In this document: positions 45,505 to 53,897 of the stretch, piece by piece
How positions within the stretch are numbered: position 1 is the stretch's first letter
Layout: every line of letters begins with the position of its first letter
DNA from: Lentiprolixibacter aurantiacus
GTDB taxonomy: Bacteria; Bacteroidota; Bacteroidia; Flavobacteriales; Flavobacteriaceae
DNA length: 64,000 nucleotides
NCBI RefSeq assembly: GCF_026241225.1
Contig: NZ_JAPFQP010000001.1
Coordinates: 868,001-932,000, forward strand
Reading direction: 5' to 3'
Program-made: the position numbers and the translations under genes
The notes under the pieces: generated by a model
Told to the model about the DNA's origin: nothing
Database searches by the model: none
Seen by the model: only the letters and a program-made list of their open reading frames with translations

Positions 45505-46287
45505 TCAAAAATCCTTTTTCTTGGCCTTAAAAGATAAACTCCAAACGGGTAGTACTGTCCAAAGTAATAGTGCCGCAGCAGAAATCAGGAATCCAAGCCC
45601 GGTGCCAAGGAAGTTTTTAAAAACTGCTCCGGTATAACCCAGTAATGCAGAGATGTCCAGTTTTAGGAGTATCAGGATACGGGAAAGATCAATAGGGTTG
45701 AAAACAGTAGCTGCCAGGGAAAAGGTATCCAGAGGATATTCCTCGAAAGCAATAAGAGTAAGCAGGAACAACCCGTCATAAATCACCGCCATAAAAAGCC
45801 ATAGCAGTACGGCATAGCCGAAGCCCTTTATCCTGTTTTCGTTAGAAAGAGCAATGTTAAATGCAAGTCCGGTGAAAATAAAAGTGAGCAAAGCCCCGAT
45901 AAGGATAAGCATGGAAAAGTTAAGGATGGCGCCACTCTTGAATAGACCGTAAAGCAGAAAGGGCAGGCCCAGGCCAAGGCAAAGGCTGAGGGTCAGAGAA
46001 CCTGCTACACCCAGGTACTGACCCATGAATATAGAAGACCGTTTTAAGGGTTGGGCCAGCAGCAATTCGGTGAATTCTCTTGAATTATAGAAATACATGA
46101 CCCCGAAGATTGTGGCAATCAGTGGGACGAGTATAATGATAATATTCATTAGGGTAATCACTGCCTTAGAGAGGTCGTTGTTCAGGAATAACAATACAAA
46201 ACCGAGCAACAGGTAAAACAAGAAATACACATAACTCCAACGGCTTCGCATCAAATCGTAAAAACTGTATTTAAGAATTTTAAGCAT
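45505..46287 (-). CDS. nosY: NosY-like ABC transporter permease
   Basis: NosY is the membrane half of the NosDFY complex that delivers sulfur or otherwise matures the copper centre of nitrous-oxide reductase. The 260-residue protein has six predicted helices (for example FLFYLLLGFVLLF, IIILVPLIATIFGVMYFY, LILIGALLTFIFTGLAFNIAL). The conserved NSREFTELLLAQPLKRSSIFMGQY loop is also present. It overlaps nosF by 8 bases and is the last gene of the operon. Confidence 0.9.
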   Translation of the reverse strand: MLKILKYSFYDLMRSRWSYVYFLFYLLLGFVLLFLNNDLSKAVITLMNIIIILVPLIATIFGVMYFYNSREFTELLLAQPLKRSSIFMGQYLGVAGSLTLSLCLGLGLPFLLYGLFKSGAILNFSMLILIGALLTFIFTGLAFNIALSNENRIKGFGYAVLLWLFMAVIYDGLFLLTLIAFEEYPLDTFSLAATVFNPIDLSRILILLKLDISALLGYTGAVFKNFLGTGLGFLISAAALLLWTVLPVWSLSFKAKKKDF

Positions 46288-46990
46288 TTTGTTTCTCCAT
46301 GGTTATATGTGCAATGGCATGTTCCAGATTTTTTTGTCCCGTTTTTTCCAGTAATCCGGACAGAGTCCCGGTATAATAGACCTGCCCTTCGAGTAAATAC
46401 ACGATCTGATCGGCAACTTCTTCCACGAATTGCATTATGTGGGTGGTGATGAGAAAGGTTTTACCTGCCTTCCGTTCCTTTTGAATTAAGTTTTTCAGTA
46501 CAATCATTGCCGTTGGGTCAAGACCAGAGGTGGGCTCATCCAGGACGATCACCGGGCTGTCAAACATAAAAGTGAGCACCAGGTTTACCTTCTGTTTTGT
46601 TCCGCCTGAGAGGTTTGCCAACTTCTTATTCAGAAATGGTTCCAGGCCAAATAAACCTATAAGGGACCTTTCATCCCCCGGTTTGCTTCGAAGGTCTTTT
46701 ATCATTCCGATGAGCTCCCTTACCCGGATATTCCCCGGGAAATTAGCAATCTGGGGTAGGTAATTAATTTGTTCCCTGTATTTCCACTGGTTTTTTACAG
46801 GTTGTTCCAGTATGCTGATGGAACCTTCGTCCGGTATAACCAACCCCAAAACACATTTTATAAGGGTGGTCTTGCCTGAACCATTCGGACCCAATACTGC
46901 ATAGATTCCCCCTTCAGGAATATTGAGATTTACCCCTTTCAATACTTTATTCTTTGCAAACTGCTTATGTATATTCTCTATTTGAATCAT
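46280..46990 (-). CDS. nosF: NosF-like ABC transporter ATPase
   Basis: This is the ATP-binding subunit of NosDFY, 236 residues. Walker A is GPNGSGKT (34-41), the ABC signature LSGGTKQKV, Walker B VIVLDEPTSGLD, and the switch His is in LITTHIMQF. It overlaps nosD by 4 bases and nosY by 8 bases, so the three subunits are made from one coupled message. Confidence 0.93.
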   Translation of the reverse strand: MIQIENIHKQFAKNKVLKGVNLNIPEGGIYAVLGPNGSGKTTLIKCVLGLVIPDEGSISILEQPVKNQWKYREQINYLPQIANFPGNIRVRELIGMIKDLRSKPGDERSLIGLFGLEPFLNKKLANLSGGTKQKVNLVLTFMFDSPVIVLDEPTSGLDPTAMIVLKNLIQKERKAGKTFLITTHIMQFVEEVADQIVYLLEGQVYYTGTLSGLLEKTGQKNLEHAIAHITMEKQNA

Positions 46991-48237
46991 TGAATTAAAC
47001 GCATTTGGGGTTGGGAATCCACCAGGTTGTCCGGGGTAAAAACTGGGGATACCCTTTCGGAAAAATCAATCAAATCCATAAACAAACTTCGAAGCAGGAT
47101 TAGGGTCTCCGGAGTGCGGTTCACTATATAGGAAAACAGCTTTACCGGTCGGTGGGGAACATCGCCCACCCCGTTTTTGTCCAGATCGTAACCCGAATAA
47201 CTGCTCCAGTAGTTTCCTTCAAAGCTGTTATCGTTCACATTGCTGTTATAGGAAAGGTCAAAGGAATTGTGAAGGAAATTATTTCGGCTGAATGCGTTTG
47301 AATAACATGCGCCCAGTACCCGGATGGCCCAGCCATTGCTAACGAAATTATTACCCCTGTAGGTTATCCGATTGGAACCCTCTATATTGATCCCAACGGT
47401 ATTTTCTTCAAAAAGGTTGCCGGTGATCTCAGCATCATTGATTTCTTTTAGCAGCATGCCATAGGCGGCAGGCCCCCAGTTTTTCCGGAACCGGTTCCCA
47501 GTCATACGGATCTTTTTAGAGAACATTACAGCGACCCCTGCCCCGTTGTTTTCGAAAAGATTGTCCGAATAAATATTGTCGTTGGAAAACATAAAATGCA
47601 ACCCATAACGGAGGTTCTTGCGGCTCTGGTTTCCCCGGATGCGTATGGTATCTGCAAATTCAAGGTAAATCCCGTCCCTTACCCCCTCTATGTTGTTGTC
47701 TTTTACAAGTATATTATTGGAATACCAAAGATGGATCCCATTCCCGGAATTGTATTCATCCCGGGCAATCCCCAATATTTGGTTGCTGTCAACAACACCA
47801 TGAGAAGATTTTTCAAGGAAAATTCCAAAAAAAAGATTTTCAAAGCGGTTGTTTACTATTTGAAAATCTTTGCTTCGCACCACCCGAATAGCAGCATGAT
47901 CGGATGTATAGCTTACTCCCACATTAATAATGAAAAGACCTTCTATACGAACTCCATCCGATACGATCCTGAATACCTCACCTTTTTCATTTCCGTCAAC
48001 TACAGGATAGTTTTGACCAAGAAGGGTTAATGGTTTATTTATAAGTATGTTAAACTCAGCATATACACCTTCTTTTATTATCAGTGTGTCCCGTTCCTGG
48101 GCTATGTTAATCCCATGCTGTATGGATTTGACATCACAGTCCGGACATACCTGAATGGTACCCGCTCTGACCGGAGTTATTCCCAATAACAAGAGTAGAA
48201 GTATATAAAAAACGTAATGTCGATTTTCTTGACTCAT
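46987..48237 (-). CDS. nosD: NosD periplasmic copper-site maturation protein
   Basis: The 416-residue protein has a signal peptide (ILLLLLLGITPVRA, cleavage near residue 26) and a right-handed beta-helix of CASH/parallel repeats (GIHLWYSNNILVKDNNIEGV, NLRYGLHFMFSNDNIYSDN). This is the usual build of NosD, the periplasmic partner of NosFY that brings copper and sulfide to NosZ. It overlaps nosF and the CopD-like gene by 4 bases each. Confidence 0.92.
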   Translation of the reverse strand: MSQENRHYVFYILLLLLLGITPVRAGTIQVCPDCDVKSIQHGINIAQERDTLIIKEGVYAEFNILINKPLTLLGQNYPVVDGNEKGEVFRIVSDGVRIEGLFIINVGVSYTSDHAAIRVVRSKDFQIVNNRFENLFFGIFLEKSSHGVVDSNQILGIARDEYNSGNGIHLWYSNNILVKDNNIEGVRDGIYLEFADTIRIRGNQSRKNLRYGLHFMFSNDNIYSDNLFENNGAGVAVMFSKKIRMTGNRFRKNWGPAAYGMLLKEINDAEITGNLFEENTVGINIEGSNRITYRGNNFVSNGWAIRVLGACYSNAFSRNNFLHNSFDLSYNSNVNDNSFEGNYWSSYSGYDLDKNGVGDVPHRPVKLFSYIVNRTPETLILLRSLFMDLIDFSERVSPVFTPDNLVDSQPQMRLIQ

Positions 48238-48668
48238 AAAATACCTCCGCTTCGAGCACTAAAACCCAATAGTACAAAAAGTATGGCTATAATAGTTACC
48301 AGGATTATATGAACAGACAGTGGCCTGAGGGCTTTTTTAGGGATAAGGTAAAACCTGGCGTGGATAGCCAATATGAGTGTGATGATCAGCAGGCCGTATT
48401 TCAGAAGGATATGGCGTGTAAAGTGGTCCTGCCAATTAAACATAAAAATGTCTGGGGTGTAAACTGTTGTAATATAGGTTCCTGTTAGAATAAGGATAAG
48501 CAAGGCGGGTAAACCAATGGGTTCAAAACGGGATTCGAACTGTTCAATAATCCTGAAATCCCTATTTCTCATCGCTTTGGGGAGAATTCCAATGGAAAGA
48601 ATCAGATGACCTCCAGTCCATATGGTGGCCGCAAGAATATGAATGAAAATTATACTTTTGAGTATCAT
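48234..48668 (-). CDS. CopD-like four-helix membrane protein of the nos cluster
   Basis: The 144-residue inner-membrane protein has four helices. Conserved His residues lie near the membrane faces (FIHILAATIWTGGHLIL, RHILLKYGLLIITLILAIHARFY), as in CopD/heme-or-copper handling proteins. It overlaps nosD by 4 bases and sits 1 base after the cupin gene. I infer copper or electron handling for NosZ maturation; the exact role is not established. Confidence 0.75.
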   Translation of the reverse strand: MILKSIIFIHILAATIWTGGHLILSIGILPKAMRNRDFRIIEQFESRFEPIGLPALLILILTGTYITTVYTPDIFMFNWQDHFTRHILLKYGLLIITLILAIHARFYLIPKKALRPLSVHIILVTIIAILFVLLGFSARSGGIL

Positions 48669-48669
48669 T

Positions 48670-48963
48670 TTAGCGGATAATCAAGAATCTGGAATTTTCC
48701 TTTGCCCTTACTGAATGTGGTATCTCTTTTGGAAACATAAAATCCTCATAGTGATAAAGAAGGAAGGATTTTCCCTCAATTTTAAAATCAAGCGCACCTT
48801 CCATGACTATTAGCGTGGCATCCTTGGGTGAGATATGCTCCGGAAGTATCGAGCCCTTTTCCATGATAATACATAAGATTTCCAGAGCCTTATTTTTATT
48901 GAGTTTATGGACCTGTATTCCTTTGATCGCTTGGGTTTTTATACGTTTACCAATCTCGTACAT
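48670..48963 (-). CDS. Cupin-domain small protein of the nos cluster
   Basis: The 97-residue protein is a single cupin barrel: LEILCIIMEKGSILPEHISP, then KDATLIVMEGALDFKIEGKS and YEDFMFPKEIPHSVRAKENS. Only part of the metal-ligand set (His59-type positions) is present, with one His in IPHSV and one in PEHIS. There is no signal peptide, so it is cytoplasmic. It may sense or buffer a metal for the operon; the function is unknown. Confidence 0.75.
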   Translation of the reverse strand: MYEIGKRIKTQAIKGIQVHKLNKNKALEILCIIMEKGSILPEHISPKDATLIVMEGALDFKIEGKSFLLYHYEDFMFPKEIPHSVRAKENSRFLIIR

Positions 48964-48966
48964 ATC

Positions 48967-49410
48967 TTATTTTTTAAATCGGTTTCTGATTTCTTGCCAT
49001 GAAAAAAGTACACCACCATGCTTTTGCAGTGCCTCCAATGCTTCAAGCTCTGTTTCAAATGCGGTTAGATACTCCCCCATAGGACTTGGGATGCCTTCGC
49101 TAACCAGATAAGTTGCCGCTGTGGCATCAATCAATTTTCCTGGATTTGTATATCCGTTTACAAGAAATATTGCAATGTCCTTATCTTCCCTTTCCTTCAG
49201 ATAATTAAACATACATTCTATTGCATCGAATTTATACACCTTGCCTTTTTTGGTAACAATTTCAGAAGCGTGTTGTTTGTCTACTATTGTCATACGGCAA
49301 AAGTGACAGGTGTCAGAACCATATACAATTGGGTTAGCTTCAACAATACAGCTCAGCTGCAGTACCAGCAACAGGATCATTAAAATATATAGCCATTTTC
49401 TTGATTTCAT
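48967..49410 (-). CDS. nosL: NosL copper chaperone lipoprotein
   Basis: NosL binds Cu(I) and hands it to apo-NosZ. The 147-residue protein has a lipoprotein signal (LQLSC, Cys21). The NosL motif GSDTCHFCRM has Cys35, Cys38 and Met40. A conserved domain follows (FDAIECMFNYL, GKLIDATAATYLVSEGIPSP). It sits between the NosB-like gene and the cupin gene with short gaps. Confidence 0.94.
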   Translation of the reverse strand: MKSRKWLYILMILLLVLQLSCIVEANPIVYGSDTCHFCRMTIVDKQHASEIVTKKGKVYKFDAIECMFNYLKEREDKDIAIFLVNGYTNPGKLIDATAATYLVSEGIPSPMGEYLTAFETELEALEALQKHGGVLFSWQEIRNRFKK

Positions 49411-49426
49411 ATCGGCAGATAATATC

Positions 49427-50062
49427 TTATGTTTCCAAAGGTTTAATTACATGTCCGGACTTCGTGTTTTTCCAACCGAAATAACCGGCTAATAGAGTCA
49501 ACGTCATACCTACAAACATTAACCAGGCCCCAGTGGCAGGGAGAGAGGTGACATCAAAATTTAACATTTTTACATGGCCAAACAAGGGTGGCTTATACGA
49601 AATCGGAGAACCATCCGGATTGGTAAGCTTCATGATCGCATTTGGATCGAGATTTGTCCCGTAATCCACCATCCATTCGTTAAAGTCGTACATTCCCATG
49701 ACACCGAGGACCGACATCAAAAAGAACCACCCCAGGAACCATTTGTAATTTATCCTTCTAAAAAACCCTGCCAAACCAATTATCACTCCGATGGCTATCA
49801 TTACAGCAACAATGATCGGGAAAGCGCTAAATTCCCACATGTCTTCATCCTTTGGAAGGGTTCGCATCCCTATGTAGTGGTTCAGGCCATCTATGTTTTG
49901 AATGTCAAATTCATTTACTCCCCTTATACCGTCAATATGAATGTTCATTCCGAGCGGATCGGGGTATTGCGGAGCACCCAGCATAATATTCCATAATGGA
50001 AAAATGTATAGACCCAGCAGAAAGAGGGGGCCAAGGATCATTAAGATGCTTGCTTTTTTCAT
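49427..50062 (-). CDS. NosB-like multi-helix membrane protein
   Basis: The 211-residue protein has an N-terminal helix (ILMILGPLFLLGLYIFPLW), a periplasmic loop and three further helices (IIVAVMIAIGVIIGLAGFF, WFLGWFFLMSVLGVMGMY, WLMFVGMTLTLLAGYFGW). In clade II nos clusters a membrane protein of this kind, NosB, lies directly after nosZ, as here. Position and topology support the call, but I could not check sequence similarity. Confidence 0.65.
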   Translation of the reverse strand: MKKASILMILGPLFLLGLYIFPLWNIMLGAPQYPDPLGMNIHIDGIRGVNEFDIQNIDGLNHYIGMRTLPKDEDMWEFSAFPIIVAVMIAIGVIIGLAGFFRRINYKWFLGWFFLMSVLGVMGMYDFNEWMVDYGTNLDPNAIMKLTNPDGSPISYKPPLFGHVKMLNFDVTSLPATGAWLMFVGMTLTLLAGYFGWKNTKSGHVIKPLET

Positions 50063-50162
50063 CGGATTGATTTTTTATAGGACTTTTATGAGTAATAGGA
50101 TAGCGGGCAGGTTTTCACACGGCCCGCTATTCCATTTTTAGCCAATTAACTAAAGAAACCTA

Positions 50163-52121
50163 TTATTCTCCTACCGACCAGGATAATTCAATGCTTGAAT
50201 TGGTTGGCGATACCCGAACATATCCCTGCATTTCCTGGTGAAGAGCAGAGCAGAAATCGGTACAGTAAAATGGCCATACCCCAACTTGTTTGGGTTCCCA
50301 AACAATGGTCTTGGTTTGTCCCGGCATTACAAGAATTTCAGATGTGTTGGCACCAATTGCTGCAAATCCATGGGGTACATCGAAATCCTGTTCATGATTG
50401 GTCACATGGAAATAGACCCTGTCTCCTACCTTGATGCCTTCTATGTTGTCTGGAGTAAAGTGGCTGCGGATTGTGGACATGTAAATATGTACATCCTTAC
50501 CTTCCCGCTCAACTCGTGCATCTACCGGGGATTTTATACTATAAGGGTGATTGTTCTCATCCAATCTGTATATTTTCTTGGAATTCTGCCTTAACAGGTC
50601 TGCCGGACATCCCGCTGCGTAATGAGGTTCCCCATGTGTAGGGAAGTCATAGAGCAGTTCCATTTTCTCTCCCGAAATGTCATAGATCTGGGCAGAGTGC
50701 TCCATTTCTGGTCCCGTGGGCAGGTACCGGTCTTTGGTGATCTTGTTCATTGCCACTACATATTTTCCGAAAGGTTTTCTCGAGTTTCCACCGGGAATCA
50801 TCAGGTGGCCAACTGAATAAAATGTGGGTTTGCGGTCTACTACTTGCCAGGTCTCCAGTTGCCACTTAACCACCTCGGATGAGATGAAGAAAGTGGTGTA
50901 AGCATTACCTTTTCCATCAAATTCCGTGTGTAATGGGCCAAGCCCCCCGCTTTTTACGACACCGGCAAGTACTTCTTCGAAATTCAATATTGGGATTCCA
51001 TAAGCATACCCGTCATATTTTTCGGCTTCAATAGCGGCCAGCATATTGTCAAATGAGTGTACCGTGATATCTGCTGAAAGCTTTCCTGCACCTATAATAT
51101 ATTGACCTGAAGGGTCTACGTCACATCCATGAGGTGATTTGGGAGTTGGCAAGAGAAATACCGCACCAGGCACCTTGGTAGGATCCACAGTAAGAACCTT
51201 TTTCTTCATAGTTGACCTTGCCATATGGGTGCTTTCATCATACACGTTATGGGCATAATTTGCCGGCATTTCAGTTCCTCCTCCATTGTTTACATATTCC
51301 TCGATCTTCTTCCAGTTGATGGCGGCAATAAAGTCTTTGTCATTTTGTGAAGCATTCACTTCCTGGAGCGTACTTGCTTCTTCTGTATTATAAGTAGAGA
51401 AGAAGAACCAGCCATGGGATTTGCCCCTCCCGGGATGGGAAAGATCATAGTTAAATCCGGGCATGATTACCTGGAACTTAATATCCATATGCCCGTGTTC
51501 GGGATCGACATTAATAAAAGTCAGGGCACCTTTGAAATTACCCTTGTATTCATTGATTGGCATGTCACGCTGAGGTACTGGAACGGAAAAACGTGTACCT
51601 GCCACCACATATTCTGTATTTTCGGTAATAAATGAAGAACTGTGGTTTCCGGCACTATTTGGGATTTCGATGATTTCCTCAGTTTCAAATGTGCTCAAAC
51701 TTACACGTGCAATCCTGGGGGTGTTGTTTCCATTTACAAAAATCCATCGACCATCCAGTTCCCCGTTGGTTTGTGAGATGTCCGGGTGGTGTAGGTCATC
51801 CCAGGGAATAAAACCATGGGAGGTAATTAACAGGGGTTTGGTTTCTTCGGAATACCCGTAACCAGAGGTAGGAAATTGGGAGAATACCGGTATTTCCTTG
51901 AACATTCGGCCAGATGGCAGGCCATATACCGTAAGGTTGCCACTATACCCTCCGGAAAGAAAGGCGTAAAATTCGTCCTGCTCTCCCGGTGCAACATATA
52001 CTTTTTCAGCAGCGCTTGAGGATAAGGCTCCGTTGGCCGCATTTCCGCCCTGGTTACAGCCCGAAAAAAGCAATACCATTCCTGAAAGTGCAATTCCTAT
52101 TTGTAAGGTAAATCGTTTCAT
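50163..52121 (-). CDS. nosZ: Nitrous-oxide reductase, clade II (Sec-exported lipoprotein)
   Basis: NosZ reduces N2O to N2 in the periplasm, the last step of denitrification. The 652-residue protein has a lipoprotein signal (LLFSGC, Cys22) rather than a Tat signal, which places it in clade II. The seven-bladed propeller that holds CuZ shows the His-rich segments WDDLHHPDIS near 107 and HGCDVDPSG. The C-terminal cupredoxin domain carries the CuA motif CTDFCSALHQEM with Cys620, Cys624, His628 and Met631. No nosR is present. It belongs to the operon started by the cytochrome c gene. Confidence 0.97.
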   Translation of the reverse strand: MKRFTLQIGIALSGMVLLFSGCNQGGNAANGALSSSAAEKVYVAPGEQDEFYAFLSGGYSGNLTVYGLPSGRMFKEIPVFSQFPTSGYGYSEETKPLLITSHGFIPWDDLHHPDISQTNGELDGRWIFVNGNNTPRIARVSLSTFETEEIIEIPNSAGNHSSSFITENTEYVVAGTRFSVPVPQRDMPINEYKGNFKGALTFINVDPEHGHMDIKFQVIMPGFNYDLSHPGRGKSHGWFFFSTYNTEEASTLQEVNASQNDKDFIAAINWKKIEEYVNNGGGTEMPANYAHNVYDESTHMARSTMKKKVLTVDPTKVPGAVFLLPTPKSPHGCDVDPSGQYIIGAGKLSADITVHSFDNMLAAIEAEKYDGYAYGIPILNFEEVLAGVVKSGGLGPLHTEFDGKGNAYTTFFISSEVVKWQLETWQVVDRKPTFYSVGHLMIPGGNSRKPFGKYVVAMNKITKDRYLPTGPEMEHSAQIYDISGEKMELLYDFPTHGEPHYAAGCPADLLRQNSKKIYRLDENNHPYSIKSPVDARVEREGKDVHIYMSTIRSHFTPDNIEGIKVGDRVYFHVTNHEQDFDVPHGFAAIGANTSEILVMPGQTKTIVWEPKQVGVWPFYCTDFCSALHQEMQGYVRVSPTNSSIELSWSVGE

Positions 52122-52148
52122 TGTTTTTACTTATTAATAGTTAATTAT

Positions 52149-52724
52149 TTATTCTTGAGGGGGTAACATAACTTTGTCTACTACATGGATAATTCCATTG
52201 CTCGCCGGGACACTGGCTATTATTTTGGCGCCCCCCACATAGACATCATTTCCCTTTACTTCAACAGTTACTTTCTGGTCATTAGCCTGCCCCAGGTTTT
52301 TGAATTTTTTGAGAAAATCCTTGTCATATTTTCCCGGGGTAACATGATATTTCAGGATATTGGCCAGGGCATCCTTGTTCTCAGGCTTCAGCAGGTCTTC
52401 AACTGTGCCTGCAGGAAGTGCATCAAAGGCTTTATTGGTAGGGGCAAAGACCATAAGCGGTCCCGCATTGACCAATGCATTTTCCAAGTCGGCTGCCTGT
52501 ACCGCTGCTACCAGCGTAGAATGGTCCGAAGATTTCACAGCAATATTCAGGATGTTAGGGGAAGAGGTGTCATCTTCGATAAAGGCCTGGCCCTGTTCTT
52601 TACTCACCTCAATACCTGAACTTGTATCGGACGATGAGGATCCTTTGGAGTCGGTTTTACATCCAAGAATTAAAAGGCCCATCAAAAGGACAGACCATAA
52701 AATAAGGTTGTTGATTGTTTTCAT
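52149..52724 (-). CDS. Fasciclin-domain lipoprotein
   Basis: The 191-residue protein has a lipoprotein signal (LLILGC, Cys22), a Ser-rich linker and one FAS1 domain (TLVAAVQAADLENAL, PLMVFAPTNKAFDALP, NGIIHVVDKVMLPP). It sits between cytochrome c and nosZ. FAS1 proteins are adhesion or small-molecule-binding domains; why one belongs to a nos operon is not known. It may anchor or shield NosZ at the membrane. Confidence 0.88.
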   Translation of the reverse strand: MKTINNLILWSVLLMGLLILGCKTDSKGSSSSDTSSGIEVSKEQGQAFIEDDTSSPNILNIAVKSSDHSTLVAAVQAADLENALVNAGPLMVFAPTNKAFDALPAGTVEDLLKPENKDALANILKYHVTPGKYDKDFLKKFKNLGQANDQKVTVEVKGNDVYVGGAKIIASVPASNGIIHVVDKVMLPPQE

Positions 52725-52730
52725 GTCTTG

Positions 52731-53240
52731 TTATTTAAGGGTTCTGAAATATTCAAGTACAGCACGTGCCTGCTCTTCCGTAAGGCCCTGGTTTGCCATG
52801 GGAGAGCCATTGAATTCAATCAGGAGTTCTTTTGCCAACGGGTCTTCCTTGACCATTTTCTCGGGTACCAGGATCATATTCATAACCCATTCCGGAGTCC
52901 GGCGTTCCAGAATACCGTTTGGGGCTGGCCCGATAAATTTTTTGCCGATTCTGTGACAGGCCAGACACATCTGGTTATAGACGGCTTCACCTTGCGCTGC
53001 CATTTCGGAATTGATCTCATCGCCGAGGTTCACCAAAGTGATGGGTCCCACGCCCTTGTTGGTCAGATCAATTCGCTCAGAGGCTTTGACACCTGTGGAT
53101 TCCACTGTTGATTTCTTAGTTTCGGATTGGGAACTTTTACGTTCAATTTTAAATCCTTCGTCTTCTTTCTCTTTTTTCTCACCACATCCCAAGGTTAAAA
53201 GGCTGAGGAAAAAGCAAAAACTAATTAGTTTCATTTTCAT
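52731..53240 (-). CDS. Cytochrome c lipoprotein of the nos operon
   Basis: The 169-residue protein has a lipoprotein signal (LTLGC, Cys19), a charged linker and one class I cytochrome c domain. The heme motif is CLACH (Cys92, Cys95, His96), and the distal Met is in NGSPMANQGL near 149. It is the first gene downstream of the regulated promoter and six bases from the fasciclin gene. It is the likely electron donor to NosZ, replacing the NosR route. Confidence 0.9.
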   Translation of the reverse strand: MKMKLISFCFFLSLLTLGCGEKKEKEDEGFKIERKSSQSETKKSTVESTGVKASERIDLTNKGVGPITLVNLGDEINSEMAAQGEAVYNQMCLACHRIGKKFIGPAPNGILERRTPEWVMNMILVPEKMVKEDPLAKELLIEFNGSPMANQGLTEEQARAVLEYFRTLK

Positions 53241-53260
53241 TTTTAGGGTATTTAACAGGA

Positions 53261-53268
53261 CAAATGTA
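53261..53268 (-). promoter_or_regulatory. -7 box of the nos operon promoter
   Basis: On the minus strand this is TACATTTG, a perfect TAnnTTTG, 20 bases before the cytochrome c ATG. It puts the transcription start near 53255-53257. Confidence 0.65.
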
Positions 53269-53290
53269 TGCAGTGCGATTTGTTCGAAAT

Positions 53291-53304
53291 ATGATTTATA
53301 TCAT
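53291..53304. promoter_or_regulatory. FNR/DNR-type box in the nos promoter
   Basis: ATGAT-TTAT-ATCAT contains TGAT-N4-ATCA, the core of FNR/CRP-family sites. Its centre lies about 41-43 bases upstream of the predicted nos transcription start, the class II activator position. Confidence 0.65.
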
Positions 53305-53309
53305 AAAAA

Positions 53310-53331
53310 GGATAAAAACATCTTTTTATCC
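53310..53331. promoter_or_regulatory. Perfect 9-4-9 palindrome, probable Rrf2/NsrR-like operator
   Basis: GGATAAAAA (53310-53318) and TTTTTATCC (53323-53331) are perfect inverted repeats around CATC. The site overlaps the -33 region of the rrf2 promoter and lies upstream of the nos FNR-type box, so one protein could govern both directions. Confidence 0.7.
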
Positions 53332-53346
53332 ATAAAAAAAATACGC

Positions 53347-53354
53347 TACCTTTG
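53347..53354 (+). promoter_or_regulatory. -7 box of the rrf2-like gene
   Basis: TACCTTTG is a perfect TAnnTTTG ending 4 bases before the ATG at 53359, so the message is leaderless or nearly so. Confidence 0.6.
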
Positions 53355-53358
53355 ATTT

Positions 53359-53790
53359 ATGATTTCTAATTCTGCCAAATACGCCATTAAGGCAGTTATT
53401 TATCTCGGACTGCATTCCAGTAAATCCAATAAAATCTTGACTCGTGAGATGTTTGAAGAGATACGGGTTTCTGAGTCCTATCTGGCCAAGATTCTGCAGC
53501 AGTTATCACGCAGTGGAATTATTTCTTCTACCAAAGGCCGCAACGGGGGATTTTACTTATCTGCAGAAAACACTGAACATTCACTTATGGATATCGTTCG
53601 TGTGATAGATGGCGATAAGTCTATCGCTTCCTGTATTTTGGGGATCAATAATTGCGACATGGATCACCCATGCCCTTTACACGATCTGGTAGGGAAAGGA
53701 AGAACAGAGTTTAACAGTACCTTGGAGAATACCAATTTGAAGGATATCATTTTTAAGTTGCAGGGAAAGGATGTTTATTACCCTTTATAA
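53359..53790 (+). CDS. Rrf2-family Fe-S regulator (NsrR-like)
   Basis: The 143-residue protein has a winged helix at the N-terminus (SAKYAIKAVIYLGLHSSK, then VSESYLAKILQQLSRSGII, STKGRNGGFYL). It has three Cys that can hold a cluster: Cys92, Cys99 and Cys105 (C-X6-C-X5-C), a spacing like that of NsrR. It is divergent from the nos operon and flanks a palindrome in the shared promoter. I infer a nitric-oxide or redox-responsive regulator of nos; IscR-like function is a less likely alternative. Confidence 0.88.
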   Translation: MISNSAKYAIKAVIYLGLHSSKSNKILTREMFEEIRVSESYLAKILQQLSRSGIISSTKGRNGGFYLSAENTEHSLMDIVRVIDGDKSIASCILGINNCDMDHPCPLHDLVGKGRTEFNSTLENTNLKDIIFKLQGKDVYYPL

Positions 53791-53793
53791 TTT

Positions 53794-53805
53794 AATGACG
53801 TCATT
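53794..53805. promoter_or_regulatory. 12-base perfect palindrome after rrf2
   Basis: AATGACGTCATT (AATGAC/GTCATT) begins 3 bases after the stop codon of the rrf2-like gene. Its role is unknown. Confidence 0.3.
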
Positions 53806-53897
53806 TTTAAATAAATGGTAAACAAGGTGAATTAGGGTAGCACCTTTATGCTCTGAAACAATAGAAGGGTTATGAAATTAATTATTTTAAGGTTCAA

